DNA of 63,645 nucleotides from assembly GCF_001905795.1 (NCBI RefSeq), contig NZ_LIXJ01000034.1, positions 1-63,645 of the forward strand, in the 5' to 3' direction. Positions 43,114-52,801 of the stretch are shown here, one piece after another. The position numbers and the translations under genes were made by a program. The notes below the pieces were generated by a model. That model was given only the letters and a program-made list of their open reading frames with translations, was not told where the DNA came from and ran no database searches. The stretch's first letter is position 1, and each line of letters begins with the position of its first letter. Source of the DNA: Streptomyces sp. CB01580. GTDB taxonomy: Bacteria; Actinomycetota; Actinomycetes; Streptomycetales; Streptomycetaceae.

Positions 43114-44433
43114 ATGGCTGACAGACGGAGTCCGGGGCGCCGATGGCGACTGCGCGCCGCCCGGGCCATGGCGGTGGTGGGGGTCGTCGCGGCGGCCGTG
43201 GTGGCACCACACGCCACCGCGAGCGGCGCGACGGCGGGCGCCTCCTCCGCGCCACCCTCGTATCTCACCCTTGAGGCGAGTCACGGAGCCGGCACCGTCA
43301 CCAACGGCTGGGACCGTGTCGAGCGCTATCTCGACACGACCGGCGGATTTGTCACCGAGGGCTACCCGTCGGACGGCCGCGGTGATCAGGACGGCAAGCG
43401 CGTCACGTACTTCGGCGGTGTGTCTCGCCCCTCCTCTGGCAGGTTCCTGCTCTACTCGGCTCCCGGCTGGAACACCGGCGGCCGCACCACGCCCGTCCTC
43501 CTCGTGCACGGCGCGAACGACACTGCGGACCGCGCCTGGGCCAACCCGGGGGAAGCCGGCGGCTACGGCTGCGGTGCCATGTCCTGTCCGTCCACCGGGC
43601 TGATGCAGTACCTCTCCGAGCGCGGTCACCGTGTCTTCGCTGTCGGCTTCGCGCACAAGCAGGGCGACAACCTCATGCAGGCACAGATCGTGGGCGACGC
43701 GATCGCCGTCATCAAGGCGAAGCTGGGCGTCGACAAGGTGGACCTGGTCGGCTGGAGCAAGGGCGAGATGTCGACCCGAGCGTACGTGTCGTCCGTGAAG
43801 CCGAGCTGGGGGCGGGCCTATGCCGGTGATGTACGCAAGCTCATCACGGTCGGTGGCCCGAACGGCGGCTACGACTACCCCTACGCGCACGGCTGGGCTC
43901 ATGACTTCTCCATCTGGCCGGAGTGCGGAGGCAAGGTCAACGCCCCCTCCCCGCACTCGCACATGACGTGCTACGGGCAGTACACGGCCCACCCGGAGTT
44001 CTCGATGACACCGTCCGGCGGTTACGACAACTACCCCGGGCAGCGGCAGATGCTGGCCCGCTGGGACGGTGTGTACGGAGTCGACGGTGCCGCTCAGGAC
44101 TGGTACACGACCTACTACGGCGGCCAGGGCTTCTACACAGCCGGCGGTGGCATCCAGGCCGCGATCGGCGCCGGTTCACTTGTCAAGCCGCTGCACGATG
44201 CCGGGGTGCCGGCCTCGATCACGACGTATCTGCTGGCCGGCGGCTCCGCGGACGTCATCGGCATCTTCAACGAGAACCGCGGGCCCAGCGACGGTGTCGT
44301 CTTCATCGACAGCGCGCTCGACACCACCGGCATTCCCACAATCGGCGGAAGGCAGACCATCCTCGGCGCCAACCACCTCGAACTGGGATGGAACTCCTCA
44401 GCCGCCGCCCAGATCGCCACCTGGCTGTCCTGA
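43114..44433 (+). CDS. Secreted alpha/beta-hydrolase (lipase/esterase)
   Basis: A 439-residue exported hydrolase. The Sec signal peptide (RRWRLRAARAMAVVGVVAAA...ATASGA) is followed by an alpha/beta fold: oxyanion HG in VLLVHGAND, nucleophile elbow LVGWSKGEMS (Ser in GWSKG), and catalytic His in GANHLELGW near the C-terminus. Resembles secreted triacylglycerol lipases or PHB-depolymerase-like esterases. ATG at 43114 has AAAGG upstream; ATG at 43093 is an alternative with a longer n-region. It is followed 10 bp later by another alpha/beta hydrolase, making a two-hydrolase operon. Confidence 0.82.
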   Translation: MADRRSPGRRWRLRAARAMAVVGVVAAAVVAPHATASGATAGASSAPPSYLTLEASHGAGTVTNGWDRVERYLDTTGGFVTEGYPSDGRGDQDGKRVTYFGGVSRPSSGRFLLYSAPGWNTGGRTTPVLLVHGANDTADRAWANPGEAGGYGCGAMSCPSTGLMQYLSERGHRVFAVGFAHKQGDNLMQAQIVGDAIAVIKAKLGVDKVDLVGWSKGEMSTRAYVSSVKPSWGRAYAGDVRKLITVGGPNGGYDYPYAHGWAHDFSIWPECGGKVNAPSPHSHMTCYGQYTAHPEFSMTPSGGYDNYPGQRQMLARWDGVYGVDGAAQDWYTTYYGGQGFYTAGGGIQAAIGAGSLVKPLHDAGVPASITTYLLAGGSADVIGIFNENRGPSDGVVFIDSALDTTGIPTIGGRQTILGANHLELGWNSSAAAQIATWLS

Positions 44434-44443
44434 AGGACCCCAT

Positions 44444-45469
44444 ATGAACACGCTCCGCCCCCGCCGCATCGCCACCGGCCGACTGACCCAGCAGATCACC
44501 GAAGCAAGAGACGAGGGCGAAGCCGTCCTCTTCGTCCACGGCAACGTCTCCTCCTCCACGTTCTGGCACCCCACCCTGAGCGGGCTGCCGGACCGCTACC
44601 GCCCCATCGCCGTCGACCTGCGCGGCTTCGGCGGCACCGACCCGCTGCCCGTCGACGCCACACGGGGCCTGCGGGACTACGCCGACGACCTCGCCGCGCT
44701 GCTCACGGCCCTCCAGGTCGACCGGGTACATCTGGTCGGCTGGTCCATGGGCGGCGGCGTGGTCATGCAGTATCTGCGCGACCACCCGGCCCAGGTACGT
44801 TCCCTGACCCTGGTCAACCCGGTCTCCCCCTACGGCTTCGGCGGTACGCAGGGAGTGGACGGAACCCTCAACTCCGCGGACGGAGCCGGATCGGGCGGCG
44901 GCACGGCCAACCCCGAGTTCGTGCGGCTGCTCACCCAGGGCGACCGCAGCGAGGACTCCACGTTCTCGCCGCGATCCGTCCTGGCTGCCTGCTACGTCAA
45001 ACCGCCGCTGCGCCCCGAACACGAGGACGCCTACGTCGAGTCCATGCTCACCACGCGCACCGGCGACGACCACTACCCGGGCGACAGCGAGGAATCCACC
45101 AACTGGCCCGGGACAGCGCCCGGCACACGCGGCGTGCTCAACTGCCTCGCCCCGACCCACTTCCGCATCGACGACCTTCACCTGATCGGCCACAAGCCGC
45201 CGGTGCTGTGGATACGGGGTGAGGACGACGTCATTGTCTCGGACACCTCGATGTTCGACCTGGCGCACCTGGGCGCGATCGGCGCCGTGCCGGGATGGGA
45301 CGGCACACCGGCGCAGCCGATGGTGGCGCAGACGCGTCACGTCCTGGATCGTTACGCGGCGGCGGGCGGCACGGTGCGGGAGGTCGCCGTGGCCGACGCC
45401 GGGCACGCGGTCCACCTCGAACGTCCCAAGGAATTCCGTGAGGCACTGCTGGAGGTCCTGTCGGCATGA
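44444..45469 (+). CDS. Alpha/beta hydrolase, cytoplasmic
   Basis: A 341-residue alpha/beta hydrolase without signal peptide. Oxyanion HG in VLFVHGNVSSSTF, RGFGGTDPLP, nucleophile elbow VGWSMGGGVVMQYL (Ser in GWSMG), acid near PVLWIRGEDDVIV and His in DAGHAVHLERP complete the triad. The start ATG at 44444 lies 10 bp after the secreted lipase stop, with AAGGA between. It may process the product released outside by the upstream lipase (inference). Confidence 0.85.
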   Translation: MNTLRPRRIATGRLTQQITEARDEGEAVLFVHGNVSSSTFWHPTLSGLPDRYRPIAVDLRGFGGTDPLPVDATRGLRDYADDLAALLTALQVDRVHLVGWSMGGGVVMQYLRDHPAQVRSLTLVNPVSPYGFGGTQGVDGTLNSADGAGSGGGTANPEFVRLLTQGDRSEDSTFSPRSVLAACYVKPPLRPEHEDAYVESMLTTRTGDDHYPGDSEESTNWPGTAPGTRGVLNCLAPTHFRIDDLHLIGHKPPVLWIRGEDDVIVSDTSMFDLAHLGAIGAVPGWDGTPAQPMVAQTRHVLDRYAAAGGTVREVAVADAGHAVHLERPKEFREALLEVLSA

Positions 45470-45848
45470 CGGTGTGCGGTAGCCGGCGGCGTCGTTGACC
45501 GGCGCTGTGATCCAGCCGTCGTCGATGCTTTTGGTGATCTTGTCGCGGATGCTGCGGATGGGGCGGCGGCCTTGTGCGGGTACGCCGGTGGCGGTGGCGA
45601 TGGAGCGGATGACCCGTCTCCCTGGGCAGTCCTCGTTGTACTGCCCAGGGAAGATGGCCGGCCGTGACGGGAGTGGGGAAGCAGACCATTGGTTTGCCGA
45701 CCGCGACGGGCCGCGACCATACGGTCTGCTCGGCGAGGTGGCGCAGCATGTGCATGAACTGGATGGTGGAGGCGCTGGTGATCCGGTGGCCTGCGGGATG
45801 CCAACGGCTGCCGTCGTCCTGGGGCGGAAGCTCGGACGCGGACTGGAC

Positions 45849-46034
45849 GTCGTCGACACCAAGATCATGGCAGGCGCTCGGCGTACTGTCGTATGCGGGA
45901 GAGCGGCAAGTGAACTCGTAGCGCCAGGTGCCGCCCGGATGCGGGGCATGTGCCTCGGCGAGGCGCGCGGTCGGCACCGCGACCATGTAGTCCGTGCCGA
46001 TGGCGCTGAGGAGTTCGCGCGGAGTACTGCCAAG
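45849..46034 (-). pseudogene. Type-B carboxylesterase C-terminal-half fragment
   Basis: RELLSAIGTDYMVAVPTARL, AEAHAPHPGGTWRYEFTCRS and PAYDSTPSACHDLGV match the region around the catalytic His of type-B carboxylesterases (GACHGLDVPFVF in intact proteins). The sequence departs on both sides. The same frame continues into other protein-like but unrecognised residues (TSASTIQFMHMLRHLAEQTV) toward 45650. The remaining parts of 45470-46497 hold no gene I can support. Confidence 0.5.
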
Positions 46035-46497
46035 CGTCGCTGCCACGGGCCGGCTGCACGCTGGATGGCCAGGATCCTGACCGGATCCGGCAATGAGCCA
46101 CCGGGGCCGGCCGCGCGCACCACCCCTACGCCGTGCGCGGGCACGGGCGGCCCCGTCAGATCGACCCGTTCCGGGGCGGGCATCGGGGCGGTCAGCGCCC
46201 GCTGCAGATCCTCGATGCGCGCCCCACACTCCGTCAGCCGCCTTTCAGATGCACTACCTCCGCCGGCTCCCGCCCGTGCCGCTCACACGGCGCGGTGGGT
46301 GACAGCCCGGAGTTGTGGGGGCGACGAGCAGCACATCGCCACGGGTGCGGGCGCCCTCCCCCTCCCCCAGGTCGCGCGATGGATCCCCCGGACCGCGGCA
46401 CCTGGACGCCCTCTCGTCACCCCCTTCAGCAGATGGTGACTCCGGTAACGGCACCGGCCGCCCCTGAGACCAGCCGAGGCCGTCAAGGCCCGTCCGC

Positions 46498-47094
46498 TCA
46501 GACGTTCTCCGACGACGTTCGGGGGCGTGGGCCTCGGCTCACGTAGACGGCGGCTCCGGCGACGGCGAGCACTGCTGCGACCACGGCCGCGGGCCGGCTG
46601 CCGGGCGCCTGCGCCTGCCAGGTCAGCGCCTCCCCCGCGGTGCCCGTACCCGAGAACACCGCCGCGCCGAGCGTCCACCCGAGAGGCACGAACCACGACC
46701 GATCGGCACCGACCGTGGCTGCACCCAGGGCGGTCAGGCCCAGTAGGCCGGCCGTGTCGCGGATGACAGATCCGAACGGCCCGAATCGTGTGCCGGTGAG
46801 CAGCGTGGCCAGCAGGAGCAGGAGTACGCATCCCAGGGCCGTGGCCAGGTGGGACATCCGCAGCCACGCCCACGGCCTCGCCGCCGTGCGGTCCAGGGTG
46901 TCGTCGGGGCCGCCGAGCGTGGCGGTGACGACGGCCACGAGGAGAAGCACCGTCAGGACGAGCACGGTGCTGCTCACCTCGCCCTTGTCGCCGAAGGCTG
47001 CCGCCAGCAGCCACGCGATGGCCATACCCGCGACTGCCGCAGCGAGCGCCGCCGGCACCCGGCGCGAGCGGGCGTAGAGCGTCAGCCCTCTCAT
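46498..47094 (-). CDS. ABC transporter membrane subunit 2
   Basis: A 198-residue integral membrane protein with about six helices, starting MRGLTLYARSRRVPAALAAA. No catalytic motif. It is the last gene of the sigma/anti-sigma/ABC operon: its ATG overlaps the stop of the preceding permease by 4 nt (ATGA). Size and position fit an accessory membrane subunit of the ABC system. The substrate is unknown. Confidence 0.75.
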   Translation of the reverse strand: MRGLTLYARSRRVPAALAAAVAGMAIAWLLAAAFGDKGEVSSTVLVLTVLLLVAVVTATLGGPDDTLDRTAARPWAWLRMSHLATALGCVLLLLLATLLTGTRFGPFGSVIRDTAGLLGLTALGAATVGADRSWFVPLGWTLGAAVFSGTGTAGEALTWQAQAPGSRPAAVVAAVLAVAGAAVYVSRGPRPRTSSENV

Positions 47095-48401
47095 CGCACG
47101 CTCCGGGTCAGGAGGTCGGTGGTGTCCTGGCACTTCTGGGCGGCCTGGTGGACGGCGGTCACCCGGGCGTCGGCCTCGGCCCGCGGCAGTGCCTTCAGGC
47201 CCTTCCAGAGCTTTTCGGCCTCCGGGTCCTCGAATTCGAGGCCATCGGGACCAACGGTCGGCTCCCGGTCGACCAGCCAGTAGGCCGCAGCGGTGGCCAC
47301 CTGGAAGTTCCGGGTGTCTCCGCAGCTGAGAGGGCCGGTGAACACTTCGGTGAGCATCGCCGGTTCGAGCCGACCCGGGTGGGCGAGGCGACCGTGCTTG
47401 TCGACCGTGATCGTCATCAGCGCGGTGTCGACCCGCGACCTCGGTGAGGTGGGAGGAAAGAACGTGGTGGTGTCCTCGTGTGCCGCGACGACCGGTGTTT
47501 TCGACAGGAGTTCCAACGCGTGCCGGGCCTTGGGTGCCACCTCGGGCAGCAACCCTTCGTGCGCCCGGCTGACGCAGACCCGCGGAGTGTCGCCGGTGCA
47601 CACCAGTTCCTGGGCGACCGGGTCGAGCGTTCCCTGGTCGTAGGCATCGCCGGTCGGCACGACCAGGGCCGTGGCCGTTGCCCCGACTGCCAGCGGCAAC
47701 AGTGCGGTGAACGCGAACCTACGGTTCTGGACGACGAAGAGCACCACACCGGCCATCGCGACCGCGACCATCCAGAGTGCCTGGGCGGCGCTGACCCCGC
47801 CGCTGACGGTGTCGTAGTCGCTGAACATGCTCATCCCCATCGCCGGGGAGAACGCCGCCGTGACTCCACCGTCCGGAAGGGCGTGGGGCGCGAGGATCAG
47901 CAGCGCGAAGCCGATCACGGCCAGCGCGGGTGCGGTGGCGAGCGCCGGCACCAGGCGTCCGACGGCCAGCCCGAGCCAGACCGAGGCGATCATCGCGACC
48001 AGCCCGACGGCCACGACGACAAACGCGGCCGGCGGAAGGTAATGCGCCGTGTCGGCGATCCGTGGTGCCGCCGCGAGGAGCGTGACCAGGTACGCGACGA
48101 GCACCGCCAGCCCGGTCGTGACCAGAATCGGCACGATGTGCTGCGGTCGCGGGCGGGGCACGCTGGTGAACAGCTCGGCGACGTTCGCCCGGTGCTCGCG
48201 GTAGGACTGCCAGGCGCCGGCGGCCATCGCAAGGGGCGAGAGAACCGCGAGGTATTCACGCTGCGTCCTGGCCAACGCCATCCACCCGGTGGACCATCGC
48301 CCCACAGTGGCGTGGAGCACGATCGTGCCGACGACGGCGATCAGGAGCGCGGCGCCGAGAGCGGCCGACCGCCGGAGTTCGATGCCGAGGATGCGGTTCA
48401 T
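47091..48401 (-). CDS. ABC transporter membrane subunit 1
   Basis: A 436-residue membrane protein. Six N-terminal helices (first one in LRRSAALGAALLIAVVGTIV) form an ABC-2-like permease unit. From about residue 240 follows an extracytoplasmic domain with paired Cys (LVCTGDTPRVCVS; GPLSCGDTRN; AAQKCQDTTD). Start ATG overlaps the ATPase stop (ATGA) and its own stop overlaps the next start. Together with the ATPase it should form an exporter or membrane-remodelling complex under the operon's own ECF sigma factor. Confidence 0.78.
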   Translation of the reverse strand: MNRILGIELRRSAALGAALLIAVVGTIVLHATVGRWSTGWMALARTQREYLAVLSPLAMAAGAWQSYREHRANVAELFTSVPRPRPQHIVPILVTTGLAVLVAYLVTLLAAAPRIADTAHYLPPAAFVVVAVGLVAMIASVWLGLAVGRLVPALATAPALAVIGFALLILAPHALPDGGVTAAFSPAMGMSMFSDYDTVSGGVSAAQALWMVAVAMAGVVLFVVQNRRFAFTALLPLAVGATATALVVPTGDAYDQGTLDPVAQELVCTGDTPRVCVSRAHEGLLPEVAPKARHALELLSKTPVVAAHEDTTTFFPPTSPRSRVDTALMTITVDKHGRLAHPGRLEPAMLTEVFTGPLSCGDTRNFQVATAAAYWLVDREPTVGPDGLEFEDPEAEKLWKGLKALPRAEADARVTAVHQAAQKCQDTTDLLTRSVR

Positions 48402-49192
48402 GCGTTACTCCGGTGCTGACGCAGGAGTGCGGAGTAGCCGCGCTCCGCCGGGCTGTCGCCCGCGTCGCCCTGCCCGCCGCGGGCGATCAGGTCGTCGGGG
48501 GTGCTCTGGAAGAGGAGTCGGCCTTCGTGCATGAGGATGACGTCGGTGCAGGCGGCGACGACGTCCTCGACGAGGTGGGTGGAGACCAGCACACAGCTGT
48601 CGGCGCCGAGGTCACGCAGCAGGTCGCGGAAGTCGAGACGCTGTTCGGGATCGAGTCCGACGGTGGGCTCGTCGAGCAGCAGCAGCTCGGGGTCGTTCAC
48701 GATGGCCTGCGCGATGCCGGCCCGGCGCAGCATGCCGCCGGACAGCGCCTTCATCCTGGTGTCGGCCTTGGCGGTGAGACCTACTCGATCGATCGCGCGT
48801 TGCACGGCGTCGGGTACCGCGCTTCTGGGCATTTCCTTGAGCCAGGCCATGTACTCGACGAACTCGCGGACGGTGAACCGCGGGTAGAAGCCGAACTGCT
48901 GCGGCAGATATCCCAGTCCGCGACGCACCTCGCGCAGGTCGGCGCGGCCGTCGACCCGCGCGCCGAGCAGCGTCAACGAGCCGCCGGCGGGCTTGATGAC
49001 GGTGGACAGCGCGCGCATCAACGTGGTCTTGCCGGCGCCGTTCGGTCCGAGCACACCGTGCACGCCGGCCTTCAGCGCCAGGTCGAGGCCGTCGACGGCC
49101 AGGTGGCGGCCGGCCCGGACACGCAGTTCTTCGGCGTGGACGGGAAAGGGATGAAGGGTAGGGGTCGTTTCGGCAGCACTCACCGCTCGCAT
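48398..49192 (-). CDS. ABC transporter ATP-binding protein
   Basis: A 264-residue ATPase of the antibiotic/peptide-export type. Walker A GPNGAGKT (about residue 48), Q-loop YLPQQFGFYP, signature LSGGMLRRAGIAQA (a GGM variant common in this subfamily), Walker B LLLLDEPTVGLD and switch His in VLVSTHLVED. ATG at 49192 lies 24 bp after the anti-sigma gene; its stop overlaps the permease ATG. Usual partners are ABC-2-type membrane proteins, present directly downstream. Confidence 0.92.
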   Translation of the reverse strand: MRAVSAAETTPTLHPFPVHAEELRVRAGRHLAVDGLDLALKAGVHGVLGPNGAGKTTLMRALSTVIKPAGGSLTLLGARVDGRADLREVRRGLGYLPQQFGFYPRFTVREFVEYMAWLKEMPRSAVPDAVQRAIDRVGLTAKADTRMKALSGGMLRRAGIAQAIVNDPELLLLDEPTVGLDPEQRLDFRDLLRDLGADSCVLVSTHLVEDVVAACTDVILMHEGRLLFQSTPDDLIARGGQGDAGDSPAERGYSALLRQHRSNA

Positions 49193-49216
49193 GGGGTCTC
49201 TCCTCTTGATGAAGGG

Positions 49217-50017
49217 TCAGTTGCCGCTGGTCAGGCGGTGGAAGTGAGGGGCAGCGAGCAGGGTGCCCATGGCAAGGGCCACGGTGGTCACCGCCCAGAC
49301 AGCGGTGCTCTCCGGCTGCAGTACCGGGGACAGGGATTGGGCCGCCACGCTCGGCAGCAGGACGGCCGTGGACCACGCTGCTCCGAGTCCGATGGCCGCG
49401 CGCCGCACGCCGATGAAGGCGCCGAGCACGAGGGTGGCCGCAGTGAACGCCAGGCACGGCAGCAGGGTCAGGGCCAGTGAGGTTCCGGTGCTCACACCCC
49501 CTGCCAGCAACGCCGGAAGCACGACGACGAGCACCGCGAACGTGCGCCGCAGCACCATGGCCAGGCCGGCCGCGGGTGTGGTGGCGATCAGCTCCCAGAC
49601 CGGGTCGATCCGCCGGCTCCAGGCCACCGCGACGCCGGGCAGCGGAGCCATCGGGGCCAGCAGCAGCACGAGCGAAGGCAGGCTCGGCTCGACGGCGTTG
49701 AGGAGCACGCCGCAGCCCAGCACCGCGACGGTCACCGCGAGCCAGGGCAGCAGCGTCCGGGCGAGCCAGCGTCGGTTCACGGCCGCTGCTCGTGTGCGTT
49801 GCCGGGCCGGAGGCGGGCTCGTCCCGATCGCCTGGTCGAGCGAGATGGCGACACGGTCGAGCAGATCCGCCGTGGCTGGGGCGGCGTTTGCGGCGAGTTG
49901 CTCACGGCAGTCCGCGCACGCGTCGAGATGGACCTCGATGGACCAGAGTACGGCGCCGTCGAATCCGCGCCCGCCGTCCCCGTAACGGGCCAGCATCAGG
50001 GGGGTGGGATGAGTCAT
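49217..50017 (-). CDS. Membrane anti-sigma factor (zf-HC2-like)
   Basis: A 266-residue protein. The cytoplasmic N-terminus holds the HxxxCxxC zinc motif (VHLDACADCREQ), as in zinc-binding anti-sigma domains. About six membrane helices follow, more than in a typical single-span anti-sigma factor, so the protein may sense membrane state or couple to the ABC proteins. ATG overlaps the sigma factor stop (ATGA), which suits stoichiometric production of the two partners. Confidence 0.78.
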   Translation of the reverse strand: MTHPTPLMLARYGDGGRGFDGAVLWSIEVHLDACADCREQLAANAAPATADLLDRVAISLDQAIGTSPPPARQRTRAAAVNRRWLARTLLPWLAVTVAVLGCGVLLNAVEPSLPSLVLLLAPMAPLPGVAVAWSRRIDPVWELIATTPAAGLAMVLRRTFAVLVVVLPALLAGGVSTGTSLALTLLPCLAFTAATLVLGAFIGVRRAAIGLGAAWSTAVLLPSVAAQSLSPVLQPESTAVWAVTTVALAMGTLLAAPHFHRLTSGN

Positions 50018-50562
50018 GAGAGCGCCTCCCGCAGCGCGATCCGGGCCCGCCGCGCGCGGGTCTTCACCGTGCCCTCCGGGATGCTGAGCAGCACCGCCGT
50101 CTGCCGGACCGACAGGTCGTCGAGCACCATCGCCTGCAGCACCTGGCGCAACTCCGTTGGCAGCCGCAGCAGCGCCTGTTCGACGTTCTGGTCGACGCGG
50201 TTCGCCATCACCTCGTCCTCGGCGGCCGGCACGGTCGTCTCGACCAGGGCAATGGTCGGCACCCGCTCGTGCCGGGCTCGTCGGCGGAACGCATCGACGA
50301 GACGGTTCGCGGCGATCGTCCAGAGCCAGCCGACCGCACTGCCCTCGGTCACGGAGCCTGCGTAGCTGCCGGCTGCCCGCCAGACCGCCAGATAGGTCTC
50401 CTGGAGCACTTCGGCGATGACGTCGTCGTCCGCGCAGCGACGACGGAGCCGCACCGCCAGCCAGGGCGAGGTACGCCGGTACAACTCGTCGAACGCCACC
50501 CGGTCACCGCAGGCGATGCGACGCACGAGCTCTGCCTCGTCGGGGTCTGCCACGCTTTTCAC
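50014..50562 (-). CDS. ECF RNA polymerase sigma factor
   Basis: A 182-residue group IV sigma factor. Region 2 reads VAFDELYRRTSPWLA, DVIAEVLQETYLAVWRAAGS and GWLWTIAANRLVDAFRRRAR. Region 4 reads LPTELRQVLQAMVLDDLSVR and IPEGTVKTRARRAR. GTG at 50562; the RBS is weak, and GTG at 50553 is an alternative. It heads a five-gene unit (sigma, zinc anti-sigma, ABC ATPase, two membrane proteins), so it probably activates its own operon when the membrane anti-sigma is switched off. Confidence 0.88.
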   Translation of the reverse strand: MKSVADPDEAELVRRIACGDRVAFDELYRRTSPWLAVRLRRRCADDDVIAEVLQETYLAVWRAAGSYAGSVTEGSAVGWLWTIAANRLVDAFRRRARHERVPTIALVETTVPAAEDEVMANRVDQNVEQALLRLPTELRQVLQAMVLDDLSVRQTAVLLSIPEGTVKTRARRARIALREALS

Positions 50563-51079
50563 GATCAGGGAGACGATGCGACCGTCGATTCAGGTTCTCG
50601 GGCGGTTCGGCTCTACCGAGAGCGACGTCGCTGGGCGGTCGCTGGGCGGGGCGACGGTGGCGGGGGCGGAGGCTGTGCCGATCCCGCCCGTCCCCAGGGC
50701 GGCGAGGGTGGCGTCGCGGTTCTCCCACAGGGACTGAAGGGACCGGGCTACGTCATTGGCGGGCCGGGTGGTGCCGGCGGAGGTGAGTGCGGACTCGCTG
50801 ACGAGACAGAGGTCGAACACGCCGCGGCGGCCCGCACCCCTCCCGGCCTTCCACCATGGCTCGGACCGGCCCACAGGGCCGGCGCGGCAGGGTGAGGCGC
50901 TGCGGCTGGACCCCGTCATGCAGGCGCGGGTCGACGCCTCACCCCACTACGAGTCGTTCGCACTGCCGACAGGAACACCTGCGCGGGGCGCGGTCGCGGT
51001 ATGCGGCCATGTCTCTGGCGTGCGGGAGGGGCGGTTCCGCAGGTGACGGTCGATTGCGTGGTGTGTGCCGTGAAAGCGC
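50563..51079. other. Intergenic, upstream of sigma operon
   Basis: A 517-bp gap between the ECF sigma factor start and the 3' end of the phosphatase gene. Frames on both strands show short protein-like pieces (minus: ARSLQSLWENRDATLAALG; plus: LDPVMQARVDASPHYESFAL), but none is recognisable or has a start. The sigma operon promoter should lie at its left end. Confidence 0.35.
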
Positions 51080-52201
51080 TCAGCGGTACGGTGACCGTCG
51101 GACGGCCAGGACCGCCACGTCGTCATGCTGACCTCCCTCCCCGGCGAACGCGCGCGCGTCGTCGTAGAGGGCACGGGGCAGGTCGGTGGGGGAGAGATCA
51201 GTACGCATGGCGAGGCGTTCGACGAGGGGGTAGAACGTGCCGTCGGCAGCACGGGTCTCGGTAAGCCCGTCTGTGGTCAGCAGCAGCGTCGCGCCGGGTG
51301 GGAAGGCGAACCAGTCGACGGTCGCGGGTTCGACGGCGAGTTCGGCGAGTCCGAGAGGGACGCCGGATGCGACGGCTGGTGTGGTGACGGTGGCATCGTG
51401 CAACACCTGCGGGAGAATATGCCCGCAGTTGATGACTTGCACCTCTTCGTGCGAGTCAATGTTGACGATGAGCACTGTGACGAACCGTTCGTCGTCACCG
51501 GTCTGTGCGGCGTAGGAGTTGTGCCGTACAACAGAGGCATCGAGAGCATCGGCGAGTGCGGTCAGGGTGGGTTCTCGGTGGGCCGTCGCACGGAAGGCGC
51601 CGACGACGGCGAAAGCGGCGCCGACCGCAGGCAGGCCCTTGCCCTGGACATCGCCGATCAGAACCCTGGTTCCCCACGGAGAGACGACGACATCGTAGAT
51701 GTCACCGCCAATGAGCCGGTCCTCCTGTACGGGTTCGTACGCTCCGTCCACCAGGACGTCGTCGGTGAGGATGGGAAGAGGGCGCAGGATGTGGCGCTGC
51801 ATCGCGGCGGCGGTGGAGCGCAGTCGCAGTGTCTCGTGCTCGCGGCGGATCCGACGGTGGCAGGCGTAGACGGACGCTGCGCCCAGGGCGAGGGTGAGCA
51901 GCATCATGAGGATCCTGTCGAGCCAAGGCCGCCCGTCACCGTGCCGAACCAGCATGGTGACGATGACCACAAGTGCGGTCCACGCCGACACGAACTTCGT
52001 CTGGCGTACGGTGCACAGCGCTGATGCCGCCCCCGGCAGGAATACGAGGAGCCCGAGAAGCCACACCGGGGACTCGGACAGGGCACCGAGAACCATCACC
52101 AAAGCCGTCACCGACACCGCACCGATCAGTACTTCGACGTCGCGCGGTGGTTCGACGGCTTGGAGGGGACGAGCGAAACTCTTCGGATGCTTACGGGGCA
52201 C
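51080..52201 (-). CDS. Membrane PP2C/SpoIIE-type Ser phosphatase
   Basis: A 373-residue protein. Residues about 15-125 hold four hydrophobic segments, then a coiled linker (RRIRREHETLRLRSTAAAMQ). The C-terminal SpoIIE/PP2C domain begins ILRPLP and has the metal-binding motifs GGDIYDVV and VLIGDVQGKGLPA, VINCGHILPQVL and a terminal HDDVAVLAV aspartate. Such phosphatases dephosphorylate anti-sigma-factor antagonists. The GTG at 52201 (VPRKHPKSF) with GGGAGG upstream is preferred; the longer upstream frame is Arg/Pro-rich. It is monocistronic. Confidence 0.88.
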   Translation of the reverse strand: MPRKHPKSFARPLQAVEPPRDVEVLIGAVSVTALVMVLGALSESPVWLLGLLVFLPGAASALCTVRQTKFVSAWTALVVIVTMLVRHGDGRPWLDRILMMLLTLALGAASVYACHRRIRREHETLRLRSTAAAMQRHILRPLPILTDDVLVDGAYEPVQEDRLIGGDIYDVVVSPWGTRVLIGDVQGKGLPAVGAAFAVVGAFRATAHREPTLTALADALDASVVRHNSYAAQTGDDERFVTVLIVNIDSHEEVQVINCGHILPQVLHDATVTTPAVASGVPLGLAELAVEPATVDWFAFPPGATLLLTTDGLTETRAADGTFYPLVERLAMRTDLSPTDLPRALYDDARAFAGEGGQHDDVAVLAVRRSPYR

Positions 52202-52669
52202 GGGACCTCCCGGGCAGATGATGCACTCTCCGTACGGTAAGCAGGTCCGGTCGTCCGGCGAGCCGCGCCCCGCCGGACGACGACGTCCCTGCGTCCTGTC
52301 CGGCGCTGTAGTCAGACGGCGCGGCCCGTGCACTCGTCCTGTGGTTCCCGGAGCCCCGGATGGCTGGGCCGGTCCGAGAGGGCCGACTCGATCGGGCCGG
52401 CGGTTCTGCCGTTTCTGTCCGGGGCCGGGTACGCCGGGTGTGCCTCGCACGCCCTGGGGACGCTCTGCGGCGGGGCGCTGTGGGCGTCACCGTGGCACGT
52501 TCGCATGTGCTTGTGGGCCGAGCCGTCTACGGTGCCGAGCTGCGCAAGCTTCTGTCCCCCAACCCGCGTCACGATCCGGGTGGTGGACGGACACCCGGCC
52601 TCACCGCGGAGTCGTTGACCGCGTCCGCGTCCCGGTGGCCGCCGGCCGACCGTGCCGAAAAGTCCGGCG

Positions 52670-52801
52670 CTGCGGCTGTCGCGTGACATGGCCGAGGCCA
52701 TGGGCGGGACTCCGGAAACGGCCACCGACGAGTCCGTCTTCTCGGTGACGCTCACCCTCCCGAGCTCTGCGCCGACAGGCGCCGCCCCGGGCGGCCGCTG
52801 A
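52670..52801 (+). pseudogene. Histidine kinase C-terminal fragment
   Basis: SRDMAEAMGGTPETATDESV then FSVTLTLPSS and a short tail to TGA: this is the last 40 residues of a HATPase_c domain, just after the G2 box. Nothing of the kinase precedes it in frame. It sits 160 bp upstream of the kdp genes, but sequence alone cannot say whether it came from kdpD. The rest of 52202-52961 is non-coding as far as I can see. Confidence 0.5.

Noticed and set aside
45470..45850. Minus-strand frames with PIRSIRDKITKSIDDGWITA and TIQFMHMLRHLAEQTV as real genes
   Set aside because: They look protein-like in places but have no starts, change frame and match nothing I recognise; left as unresolved debris.
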